Assembly (NCBI GenBank): GCA_947172415.1
Contig: OX359202.1
Coordinates: 684,501 to 748,500 of the forward strand
Direction: 5' to 3'
DNA: 64,000 bases
Origin: Chondrosia reniformis
Taxonomy: Eukaryota > Porifera > Demospongiae > Chondrillida > Chondrillidae
The position numbers and the translations under genes are program-made. Positions 52,974-63,363 of this stretch are shown here, in pieces. Numbering within the stretch: position 1 is the first letter of the stretch; each line of letters opens with the position of its first letter. The notes beneath the pieces are model-generated. The model saw nothing but the letters and a program-made list of their open reading frames with translations, was not told where the DNA came from and searched no databases.

Positions 52974-53189
52974 CACATGCAGGATCAAATTTCAGGTTTC
53001 ATATGGCATGAAAACTATTTGAAACTTCTTGAACACCCAGGTTTCAAAGGGTGCTCAAGTATGTGCTAACAGATTAATTTCACTGGCTTCAAGTTTGTAA
53101 CAGCCCCTTTTCCAAGTTTTATACATACTTTCATACCTTTTGAAACCTGGCTGAGTTTCAAATAGGAAACCTGACATTTGATCCTGTGA
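52974..53189. mobile_element. Fold-back element, family 4, copy a
   Basis: TCACATGCAGGATCAAATTT/CAGGTTTC at the left and GAAACCTGACATTTGATCCT/GTGATA at the right form terminal inverted repeats; the interior (CCAGGTTTCAAAGGGTGC; GAAACCTGGCTGAG) also folds. It sits upstream of EXTL3-B and is absent upstream of EXTL3-A. Confidence 0.8.
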
Positions 53190-53351
53190 TAGTCTCTATT
53201 GCTATACATAATCATTGGAATTTTTACACATAATATTGTATTAAAAAATGAAATATACATCAGAATAACCATCTGGGCTAATTGTCAAGCAGACTATTTA
53301 ACCACATCTGTACCAACTCAAAAGAAGGCCTTCAAAATGCACAGCAGAGAA

Positions 53352-53637
53352 AGATGGGCAAATTAAATTATCAACAGCCATTAGGAGATCTAGCCTTGAG
53401 AGGATATAGTGTTCAGTATATGAAACAGTTGAGGTGGGTACTCGGGCCATTATATTACTCATTAGATTGTATTCAGTCATTAATGAAGTTGTTTCCAGAA
53501 ATCAAAAGGAAGTGCGATGGAGAAACATAATGGCTAGAGCAGAAGAGATTACAATTATAGCACTGTTCCCAAGTTATCTACCTCAGAACAATGGTCTTGT
53601 CAATCTAGAATATTCTCTCATCCAAATCAAATTTTGA
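53352..53637 (+). pseudogene. Frame-broken partner of the 46.57-kb ORF
   Basis: Nearly identical to 46571-46855 but a single-base deletion near 53443 shifts the frame, so neither half is open across the segment. It supports the view that the segment is not a conserved gene. Confidence 0.5.
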
Positions 53638-53815
53638 GTCATTTCTTTTCCTTTTGAAACATATAACACTCTTGCCAGACAATGAAACTATATGCATTCA
53701 TTTGTTGTCTGTGTCCAAGCTCTCACAAATCTATATTATTCTTCTCTTTCATTTTTGAAGCTCACTCTATTGTATTGTCAATAATAATAATAATGAGTGA
53801 TATTTCCAAAAATAA

Positions 53816-54072
53816 TTGGCATCTTTTATCCTGATCACATCTCCAACAAGGCAATCTACGAACGCATGCACTCTAAACCAATTTCAACAATGGCTCTCCA
53901 TACACAATGGAAGCTCTTTGGACACTTCTTGAGACTTCCACCAACTATACCAGCCAACAAAACCATGATAGCCTGTTTCAGTCAACCCGGGGCAGGCAGA
54001 CCGAGGACTACACTACCAATAGTCCTCAATGAAGATCTCAAGGATATCCCATATGAACTGAAGTCAAAATAA
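53816..54072 (+). mobile_element. Non-LTR retrotransposon reverse-transcriptase tail, remnant
   Basis: Translates to HISNKAIYERMHSKPISTMA, WKLFGHFLRLPP, GRPRTTLPIVLNEDLKDIP, the region after the RT palm in many LINEs, where I recall 'TISNEELYxRT ... RRWxLLGHVLRMPxDTPA ... GRxRTxL'. About 85 codons only, starting exactly where tandem unit B ends; no other LINE domain nearby. Confidence 0.65.
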
Positions 54073-54284
54073 GGATTTGGAGTTACTGCGCATAAAGACA
54101 TGAGGAGAATGGAACAATTTAATTGAACTTGTAGCTAAGACCTAGGCGTTAATAATTAGTGCAATAAGATCAACATTTGATTTTTGTACTACTGCTAATG
54201 CGAACAGGTTAAATATATGTAATTGGTAGGGTGATTACCAACGTATTAAGAGTAGCCTAGACCAGAGCGTACAGTATCACAAAC

Positions 54285-54490
54285 AGTTCACTATTACACC
54301 ATTATTCTTACCTATTACACAATTATTCTTACCTATTACACCATTATTCTTACCTATTACACCATTATCCTTACCTATTACACAATTATTCTTACCTATT
54401 ACACAATTATCCTTACCTATTACACAATTATTCTTACCTATTACACCATTATCCTTACCTATTACACAATTATTCTTACCTATTACACAA
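54285..54490. repeat. 21-bp minisatellite
   Basis: About ten copies of CCTATTACACAATTATTCTT plus A, alternating with CACCATTA and ATCCTT variants. Minus-strand frames (VIGKNNC repeats) are artefacts of the 21-bp period. Confidence 0.93.
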
Positions 54491-54556
54491 TTGTTAGTTG
54501 CATAGCTCATTTGAATATGATGCATGGGTTAAAGCACTGAATACACTTCACGATCC

Positions 54557-54747
54557 TCACAGGATCAAATGTCAGGTTTCAGAAGGTATGACACCTATTT
54601 GAAACTGAACTGCCAGGTTTCAAAAGGTATGAAAGTATGTATAAGGGAGCATGGAACCCATGAAATTAATCTACATTAGTACATATTTGTTCAAGAAGTT
54701 TTAAATAGATTTCATGCAATACAAAACCTGAAATTTGATCCTGTGTA
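54557..54747. mobile_element. Fold-back element, family 4, copy b
   Basis: CTCACAGGATCAAATGTCAG at the left and CCTGAAATTTGATCCTGTG at the right; same ends as 52974-53189. Confidence 0.8.
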
Positions 54748-57700
54748 CCTACTAGTAAGTAGAGCTATTGATCAAATATTGCATATATATACGTATATAA
54801 GTGTACTAAAAGTGTTATGTATTTAATTTAGTATTATTCTCTTTATTAAATTATTAATACAAAATCATCAATTGATGTCAAGGAAGATGGGGAGTTGGAT
54901 ATTGCAGAAGAAAAAGAATTGTCAATAATGTCTTGAAACCTAGTGCCAAACAAAATGACAGCAACACTGATGATCCAAAGGAGAAACTAGGCGAACTAAG
55001 AACCAACACTCTAGTTGCCATGGCAATAATAAACTTGATATGGCTAATTCTATTGCTGACACTTGACTTGCAATTTCTGTAAGGTCTTGGAATTAATCAG
55101 AGTCTGTTGCCTCTAGCCTTTGCTGTCCTGTATTTTAGTATTCTTCTGATCGAGCTACTTGCTCTATTAGCACATACATAGATTGAAGACTGAAGACTGA
55201 TTAATGAGGATTCATGTGATGACTCGAACCACCATTGATGACTCTTAGAGCTATAGCTTATATACTATATACTGTATTATCTCTAATATAAGCCCGGGGC
55301 TTGTATTTTTTCAAACCCCTCTGAACCCGGGCTTTTATTGGAGACTGGGCTTCTATTTTTTCAATAATTTATAAAGGTGGGATTCTATTGGAGACGGGCT
55401 TGCATGCATTAGAGATCTGGGCTTATATTAGAGATAATACGGTATGCAAACATCCATGCAAACAGATCTTTTTATATATTTTCTTCCTATGAATTATGTT
55501 ATATGTAATTGTTAATTTACCCAAGCTTTAAATGAGTCAGCCATTTAGAGGATCAAATCACTGTAACTTAGCAACATTAGATATACGTACATGAATAAAC
55601 CTCACATTTGCCCATTTGACAGAGTTACACACTAAATGTACATAAAATACTAATATATGCAAAGTTAATGTAAGGTGAGAGAATATAAAACTGAACTTGG
55701 TGTCAGCATTCACAGACATCCCAATTCATTATCATATCCAAGGAGTTTTGCAAATTTTGATACTCGCTCATATTTGCCCTATCTCTCACCATACACTAAA
55801 TTCGCATACCAGAATTTAATGTACATTTAGTGTATATAGTTTCTTCATTTGATAGAGTTACAGTCTACATGTATGTATAAACATTAAAATAATAAATAGC
55901 ACTACACAGTGCAAGTTATTATAAAATGTTCTCACTCCAGGATAACTGCAATCAAATTAGTTAATATTAAATATTACAATAACTGCACTGCATTGAGGGG
56001 TAACATAAAATGCACTCTTTTACCAGCAAACTTGACATTGGGACATTGAGATCATCACATATGAAACAGGTCTGATGGCCAATTGGCCAATAATTGGTTT
56101 GGTTCAATGGCAATTATTTTCCTTCTATTCTGAAAAGTTGTGACAGTTAATGAGTTGCTTTGTACTAGACCTGCCATTGTTCTTTGTTATTCCCATAACT
56201 GTTCATAACAATAATCTGGACTAGAACATTCTAACAAAGTTCTCTAAGTAATAGTCAATCACAAATAATTTGAAATGATTATCACACAGAGAATACAAAC
56301 TGACATGCCCTACTTTAAACTAAAAGGTACCAGGCCCCAGAACTTTACTTTAAACTAAAATTGTAACAAGGATCACTATGAAACCCAAGCAGCTAGCTAC
56401 ACCTCAACAGGAACAGCCAGATACCTGGCTCTCCAGGGCATAGAGACACTTTAAACCATAGTTAGTGACCTTTAAGTGAATTTAAAAACTATAGCTAGTG
56501 TTGTGGAAACAAAAAATGAAACTCACAGTAGTATGAGCCTGGGAATAAATATACTGAAAATGTACTATTATTATTGGCATGGACTGATATAGACAACTAT
56601 AAGAACAATTCTTATCATTCTAGTCAGACTTGAGGAAAACATGGACATTTAAGAACAAAACGTTTATACAACCAACCAAGATTACAGCTGTTACTATGGC
56701 AATCTATGGCTGTTGCTATGGCAATCTTGTTTTTTAGATGTAATCATGGTAATTTGCACTGCAATCAATTCAGACTGAAACTGAACAATTAGAATATTAA
56801 CTTAGCTGGTAGACAATGTCCTAATTTAAACTCAGGAGGCTAAGACAATAGTGACGTCAAAAATGGATATCTTGCCAAATATCAATGTCACATTGAGGTC
56901 CGACTAACCCACCAAATATTCCTAAAAAGCTCAAGCAATAATACTCAAAAGGATTGTACAGTTTTATAGCCAAATAGCAAGGCAAACTGATCTATAGGAT
57001 ACAGAGAACCTGTTAAGCATGTACTACACACCTCCCCTAACTGAATTACAGTACCTGGGAGTTACTAGTTACTAGGGACTGGTAGACATGCTAAATCTGA
57101 AAATTGAACAGACGTAATCCGGGACCTTAATTTGCAGTTGTTATACTCACTGTAAATTCCATGCAAATTTTCCCTTGATCCAACACTTTCTTTCACTATC
57201 TTTTCCCACCTGAATGGGTTAAGCCAATAACTTCACACTCAGTCCTCCTTGTTTTGTTTCTTAATTAGATATGTTGCTAGGTAATTGATATTTAACTTCC
57301 ATGACGATTCTATAAATTGATGAATATACAGCAAATCAAGTATAGGCTGCACAATAAGACATATACTTATTTAATGTTAGTTTGTATAAACGTTAAGTAC
57401 AAATTACATTTTGAACAGTCTCATAAGTAAAAAGAGTATTTTACATGAGGTAAAGATGCTGTATGCTAATCATAACATTTAAAAGAAAAAATACATTACA
57501 GACTTCATTTAAAGTAGCTATATAGTTTGTCTGATTCTCTAAACAAGATGACCTACCAATCAGTGAAGTTTATGGCATGTACAACGCCAAAGTTCCTCAA
57601 ACTAAGCAATAGTAACGGCCATTTTGGATTTACAAAATTGATTGAGCAACATGACAATTGAGTTGAACATAAGCCACGATTTAAAGTTACAAATAATCAC

Positions 57701-58270
57701 AAGAAACTCAATAGTTTATAGTCTATGTACCCCACAAGTCTGCATGCAAGCCGTCATACAGAGGGTGCAAACTGTGGCCCAATGATACTACGTATAGTCT
57801 ATGTACGTATGTGTACATAAATATAAAAGATGCACGCAAGTACATTAGCAATCCACAGTGACTCTACAGATATAATGATTAAGGAATCTGTTGTTAACAA
57901 CTATATTGATATGTCAATTCATGCACTCGCAAGAGCTTGTGCATATGTTTAGAATAAATGATTACTGCTGAACCAATTAGAGGTTCTTTGAAATATATTG
58001 ATTGATTGCTTAGTTAAGCACTTTTCATGGGATCTGAATAGCCATGCATGTTTCAAGTTTGAAATCAATAACAATAACAACTTGCTGAATAGGTCGGGGC
58101 ATGTACTACATGTTTTCTATTGTTCTCTAACATGACATCGAAAACAATTTGGTTCCACGATTTTCCGCCAAGTTCACGATGTTTCCCGCCGACAATTTCT
58201 AATAAATAGTCGAGAAAATTTCCAGTCGCTGGCCTCCGGGCTATCAACTCTGGAGGTCTACTTTGGTGTG
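54748..58270. other. Gene-poor interval with MITE and duplication copy 2
   Basis: No coding exon recognised. AT-rich, holding the MITE at 55271-55444 and, from about 56070, the second copy of the old segmental duplication. Confidence 0.6.
55271..55444. mobile_element. MITE with ~25-bp terminal inverted repeats
   Basis: The left end ACTGTATTATCTCTAATATA/AGCCC (55271-55295) and the right end GGGCTTATATTAGAGATAAT/ACGGT (55419-55443) are inverted copies with about one mismatch; the 120-bp interior repeats GGGCTT(C/T/G) and has no coding capacity. Confidence 0.85.
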
Positions 58271-59250
58271 GATCGATGCGTCAACCGTGGTAGGAGCACG
58301 ACCATGGTACCATGCGACAAAGGGTCATCGGTGTTCGTATAGTGGGGTGGTCTCTCTATCATGGGTTAGTGCCTGGAGATGTATCTCACTATTAATCCTG
58401 CTTGTGTGTTAAATTGGCACTTGCGGATTCTTGCTATACGACCCGTACCTGGAGGAGCGTGGGTCCAGTGCCACTACGTAGTCGGTCAGGAACCCCTGTT
58501 GTAGGCTGCAGCTTCAGGTTGGTTTGAAAGGCATTTCTACATTTGATTTTGCATTCAGTTTTCGTATCCATGCATCAATGCAGTATTTCATTTTATATCA
58601 TGTATTTTCAATTCTTTTCTTATAGTTCAGTGAACTGATGGGTCCCTACTCTAAAGCGCCTGGCCGATCCCAATGAGCTAAAGTCTGTGTGCAGTGTTCC
58701 CAAGCTACGTTGTGTGCACATGATGATTCTCATTGGTGGGAGTTTGTGGTCCGCCAGGGTCGGGCTTGTTCTGTTCGTAGCGTGGCAGAGCAGGACTAGT
58801 AACTGGTCAGAGGTCGGTCAGGTACGCCGGATCGCTCCCGTGCAACTTCTCTTACGACGCAAGTAGTGGAAGTGTCAAACAGAGTTGAGAAACCGGAGGC
58901 CTTTTGGGGCACGAAGTACTTCTACCTCCTCGTGGTGTGCCCTGGGATCACCGTAAAGTGATGCGAAACGAAGTACTACAGCACCGTTCCAGTAACACTC
59001 AAAAGGAGAAGAAACAGCATGGTCTCTTTACAACCATGAAGAACTTGTTTAAGAACTACATTTGTTTGAACATTTTTTTAATTTAAAACCATGTACTGTA
59101 CGTGTATATTTCAGAATTGTCAAGTAGTACAATCTCAATTGTCGATAATGATGAATTCGTAATGATTGGCATAATAAGATGAACAACCCAGCTCATTGCA
59201 AATGCATACATCTTCAGTATACTCTTGTAAATTATTGCATAACAAGTATT
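56070..59250 (+). repeat. Old segmental duplication, copy 2
   Basis: Co-linear with 8760-11540, starting at GATGGCCAATTGGCCAATAA and ending after CAGTATACTCTTGTAAA (59217). Much diverged except for the 618-bp core. Confidence 0.75.
58271..58888 (+). ncRNA. Candidate non-coding RNA unit, copy 2 (618-bp conserved core)
   Basis: Same length and nearly the same sequence as 10501-11118. The intron-like segment is at 58518-58625 (108 nt, CAG|GTTGGT ... CTTATAG). Upstream are E2F-like words TTTTCCGCC (58161-58169) and TTTCCCGCC (58182-58190), placed comparably to those of copy 1 although the intervening sequence differs. No protein is predicted. Non-coding transcript status is inference. Confidence 0.4.
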
Positions 59251-59339
59251 ATAAAAATCCAAAGGCCGGCCCATGCATCTCCCTTAGATTGCGGCAACGT
59301 TGCAGGACATAGTACATGTATCATAACTGTCATTCGTTG

Positions 59340-59712
59340 TAATTAAAGAATTAAGAAAAAAGTAAACGAAAAAGAAAAAAAGGAAAAGGAAAAAAGGGGT
59401 AAAGATATGTAAACGAAGAAGAAAAAAAGGAAAAAGAAAAAGAAAAAGGGGTAAAGATAAGTAAACGAAGAAGAAAAAAAGGAAAAAGAAAAAGAAAAAA
59501 AATAGAAAAAGAAAAAAGGAAAAGGAAAAAAGGGGTAAAGATATGTAAACGAAGAAGAAAAAAAGGAAAAAGAAAAAGAAAAAGGGGTAAAGATAAGTAA
59601 ACGAAGAAGAAAAAAAAGAAAAGAAAAAGGGTAAAGATAAATAAACGAAGAAGAAAAAAAGGAAAAAGAAAAAGAAAAAAAAATAGAAAAAGAAAAAAGG
59701 AAAAAGAAAGAT
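59340..59712. repeat. Polypurine minisatellite
   Basis: 370 bp with almost only purines on the plus strand: repeats of GTAAACGAAGAAGAAAAAAA / GGAAAAAGAAAAAG, 50-65 bp per unit with nested duplications. A candidate triplex-forming tract. Minus-strand Phe/Leu/Ser frames are artefacts. Confidence 0.93.
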
Positions 59713-59734
59713 GTATTCAAGGACTGCAACAGGA

Positions 59735-59850
59735 CCTATAGGTGAGACAAATAGGACTCTTAAGGTGAGACTTGTGGAGTACAAACAGGCTGTGAGGAGA
59801 GGTGATCTTAACAATGGCATTGCTGCTCATACCTATTTCAGAAAGAGATG
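59735..59850 (+). mobile_element. Penelope-like or LINE GIY-YIG endonuclease remnant
   Basis: One frame reads IGETNRTLKVRLVEYKQAV RRGDLNNGIAAH, matching the start of the GIY-YIG nuclease of Penelope-like elements as I recall it (Y-I-G-E-T-x-R-x-L-x-x-R-x-x-E-H). The leading Tyr is lost to a frame disruption and only about 40 codons remain. Adjacent to the polypurine tract. Confidence 0.6.
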
Positions 59851-59924
59851 TTGTAGAGATGTTGGTGACACTATTGGTAATTAACAGTGTATAAATTTAC
59901 CAAACTTCTGCATGTATTATATAG

Positions 59925-60137
59925 TCAAGTGACAATTTCGAAGGCACCGTACGATTTGATGATATTGGGGTGGTCCTCGAGACTGGCTAGAAGCTGACAT
60001 TCTCCTCGAGATGTTTTCTCACTGTGAACAGTTTTCACTGCTACAGGACGACCATTAAATTCTTCTTCTCGTACAGCACCATAAGCTGTTATCACGTGAC
60101 TATGTACAGTGAGACCTCGCTTAACCGTTACTCTCAC
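59925..60137 (-). pseudogene. Protein kinase N-lobe fragment
   Basis: Minus-strand open frame reading GAVREEEFNGRPVAVKTVHS, then GECQLLASLEDHPNIIKSYG: the end of a glycine-rich loop, the VAVK lysine and the alpha-C/beta-4 region of a protein kinase. It stops soon after, and no C-lobe (HRD, DFG) is visible in the next 500 bp on that strand. Either one exon of a gene whose others I cannot see or a broken copy; the upstream glycine-rich loop also looks degraded. Confidence 0.55.
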
Positions 60138-60382
60138 AAGTAATAATGACAGAAATTGAATAATGAAAATTAAGTAACTTACATGCGTTTGGGCGCACCA
60201 TTCCTACTTCAGTTTTCAGTGAAACAGTTTTCTCTTTATACATACATATGGCATGGAATGTCACCTTCACCATGCATATTGGTAAAATTTCAATTATACT
60301 GCTTTGTTGTTATTGGGTATGTAGTTGGGTGCTTTCCCCTGGAAAGTACCAGATTTAATCGATGTACTACAAAACTTTCAAA

Positions 60383-62469
60383 ATGAAGGAAATTCTTCTT
60401 CTTTTACTGTGGATGTGTTACTGTGTAAGCTCTATTTGGCTTTGCTATCTCGATGAAATTTATTAGTTCTACTCTATGTATATATATTACGTGTATGCAC
60501 GCACTTCAATCACTTATAGGTTCATGTGCCTGTCTTTGGCGTCGGAGGTGAAACACTTGAAATAAAACTAATAAAATACGAAAATCCAGAAGGGAAGGAT
60601 ATCAATGGCAGAATCTGTGACTATTTGCAATGGTGGAAAGGGTGCGATCACAAGTTTGAATTCTGTCTGATGGAATCTGGCAATTGTACCCAGCCAAAGA
60701 AATTGTCAGGCATTTATGATGACTCGTATTTGGTCAAGTTTAACAGCGAACCAGAAAACCCATTACACTTTCACCTTGAAAGCAGTGAAAATGTGTGAAG
60801 TTTTTTTTAATTATATTTAACTTTTATTATCTTAATGATGTTAACTTTGAACACAAAATTAGGGTCATTTTCACTTTGGAGTGAAGGTACTGGATGAAGA
60901 CACATGGTTCCATTTTCATGGAGAAGAGGAACCAGTTGATAACTTTGATATCGAAGAGACCCTTCAACCAGGGGATGTAAAGAGACATTCCTATAAAGGG
61001 TCACGATGGGAGAACCCTACTACTATTGAGGTTGAATTCAGGTACACATGTGATCAGAATTTTTACAGTTCTGGTTCAGCACATTGTGATGTGTACTGCA
61101 AAGAGGAGGATGGTAGTCACTTTGAATGTAGTCCTAATGGAGAGAAGAAGTGCAATGATGGCTGGATTGACAAATCAAACAACTGTAAAATACGTAAGAT
61201 GCATGATCTATGACAATTAGTATGAGGTTAAGAGATGTGTTTATCCTTCCACAGCTATTTGTCAACAAGGTTGTGACCATGGTGACTGTGTTTCCCCACA
61301 AAATTGCAGGTAGACTCTTATCTTAATAATAATAATAATAATAATATACCAGAGAGGATTTATTTAATTGACAAATGCTTATATAAAAACACTAAGCCCA
61401 TTGCAAATTATACTGAGGCCATCAGTCACCACAAAAAATCAGCTTTGAATGCATATGCACATAATAGGTTCTGCATGGGGTTTCATGAACAAAAAGTTCA
61501 AAACATGCAACTCTCCATGCATAATTTTTCACTTGTAACTCTGCTTATGTATAAAGGAATTGACTTTGAACAATTTTATAAATTCTATCCCACTTCAACA
61601 CAACATATGTGCCTATATAGCGTTAGTGATTCTGGCTGCATACATAATTATATAGTATGCTATATATATTAATTTGTGTAGATGTCAGAAAGGTTATATA
61701 TAAAGGCTTATCTTGTGACAAGCCCATTTGTGATCCTCCTTGTAACCATGGTGACTGTGTTGCTCCAAGAGAGTGCAAGTGAGTTAATATCTGCACATGC
61801 ATACAGATAGTAATGACTCAAGTTTATATATGAAGTGACCACTTTCTTCAATAATAATGTACTGTGATGTACGTAGGTGTAACTCTGGATACGAGGGTTC
61901 ACAGTGCCAAAACCCAATTTGCAATCCTTCTTGTAAGCAAGGTTATTGTTCTGCACCCGGAACCTGCACGTAAGAACTATATATATGAAAGCGCTAGCTT
62001 TGCTTTGAAAGATTTGTGTTCATGTAATATGATCAATATTAACATATATGCATGCAGTATGTTAAAATAAAGATAAAATATAGTGCTATATACTTGTTGC
62101 ATTGTCAGAATTCTTTAGAAAGCGTACGTATGCATGCATGCCATGTGATCATGAGGTGTTGACAGGAAGTTTATAATACAGTATATGCACACGCATATAT
62201 ACCGTGAAACCTCTTGATAACAGAGCTAGACCAATTGGTCTTGGGTCAAGCATTGCATATGAGTGACTATTAACACTGTTATTGTATAGAGTGCATATTG
62301 CATATTTGTTTAGTGTGCAATAACAATTGAGTTAGGAAAGTGTCATTGTCTGTAGTTTGGAATATATACAGATAATCAATTTGTTTGTTATATATACAGT
62401 TGTTATGACAACAGTAAATTTACTGGTCTCCTCTGCGATCAGCCTGTATGTCTGGAAGCTCTTCTTTGA
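60383..62469 (+). CDS. Delta-like DSL protein (Notch ligand type), no membrane segment, frameshift in exon 5
   Basis: Seven plus-strand exons: 60383-60424, 60520-60792, 60863-61193, 61255-61309, 61682-61778, 61877-61969, 62400-62469. Exon 1 encodes a signal peptide (MKEILLLLLWMCYC). Exon 2 looks like the MNNL domain (LEIKLIKYENPEGKDINGRI; FEFCLMESGNC). The end of exon 3 matches the DSL domain (FRYTCDQNFYSSGSAHCDVY; HFECSPNGEKKCNDGW). Exons 4-7 encode EGF-like units (ICQQGCDHGDCVSPQNC; CDPPCNHGDCVAP; CNPSCKQGYCSAPGTC). Exon 5 is one base over the length its neighbours' phases require, because of a likely 4-bp TATA insertion near 61697. The frame then ends CLEALL with no transmembrane or cytoplasmic part. 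Secreted ligand, decaying gene or assembly error are all possible. Confidence 0.7.
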
Positions 62470-62563
62470 ATCCTTAGCTCTCTCTTAATTTTGAGGTTGT
62501 TTAAACACTTGTACTAGATTAGTAAATCACACCATATATGTATAACATCTCCAATTGACTCAC

Positions 62564-63139
62564 TTTAGCCATGTGTCCTTCCCACCTGTAAAAGTCTGCC
62601 AACACAAAGGTACCTCCTGGCTCAACAAACTTCTTCATCTTCAAGATAAAGGCCTCAGGGTTAGGAATATGGTGTATGATATTGGAAGCTACGACACAAC
62701 CAAAAGTTCCTGTTGAGGACAACTCCATCTTTGTAGCATCCTTCAATTCAAAGGTAACTTTACTGCGATCCTATTGGTCCAAATCAATTGAATCAAAAAG
62801 CAAAAAAAATAATATAGAAAATCACTAAATTTTGGTCACATTATAAAACCTATTGAGGATGGGGATGTGGTGAGAATGGAGAGGGTGTGGCAAGCCTCAA
62901 TTGCAACTCAAATAAAATTAGAAATCTGTTCAATTGACTCACTATATCTTCAGGAACTTTGTACGTGATTATGACTTCTCTCAAAATATTCCCTTCAGCT
63001 GGCATTTGATAGGTAATTTCATCCGTCTCCTTGAAAGCTTTACATTTCAATATGAAGTTCTCATGCAGAAAGATCAATACCTTTGACTTCTTCAAACACC
63101 CTTGATAGAGCAAATGAGATTCCTCCAGGTCCATCATCA
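62564..63139 (-). pseudogene. OvoA C-terminal-type SAM methyltransferase remnant
   Basis: Two minus-strand exon-like blocks, 63139-62943 and 62770-62564, with good splice sites (phase 0 at GAAGATATA|GTGAGT and AATAG|GATCGC). They give a SAM motif I-like GPGGISFALSRVFEEVKGID, then MPAEGNILREV, VPEDIDRSKVTFELKDAT, VVASNIIHHIPNPEAFI and VEPGGTFVLADFYRWEGH, in the order I recall for the mercaptohistidine N-methyltransferase domain of OvoA (ovothiol synthesis). Block 1 has a +1 frameshift after GIDLSA giving an immediate TGA. The sulfoxide-synthase half is not in the window, and no exon follows to the left before the Delta-like stop. Calling it a pseudogene is inference. Confidence 0.5.
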
Positions 63140-63363
63140 CTACAGTAGGACATCGATTATTATTATAAGTGTGCATATATATATATTTAGCTGCATGTAA
63201 AAGTATTTCACTGTAACTTACAGTTATCCAAACACCTTCCGGTTCGGATAATCGACTTCCTATTATATTATTTAATAGAAATCAAAAGTGTGCAGATAAT
63301 TAGCTGTATATATACGTATATATTTCACAAATATCTTTCCTTCATCTTTAAATTTGTATCCAG

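Larger units (their letters stand above)
47312..53815 (+). repeat. Tandem duplication unit B (EXTL3-B)
   Basis: Same orientation and order as unit A. Exons are about 95-98% identical by eye, introns slightly less. B-specific changes: the palindrome-bearing insertion at 48.82-49.25 kb, the 51-bp array at 49737-50130 and loss of most of intron 1. Confidence 0.9.

Noticed and set aside
59284-59820. 178-codon Phe-rich ORF
   Set aside because: Translation of the polypurine tract's complement; mimics a membrane protein only through composition.
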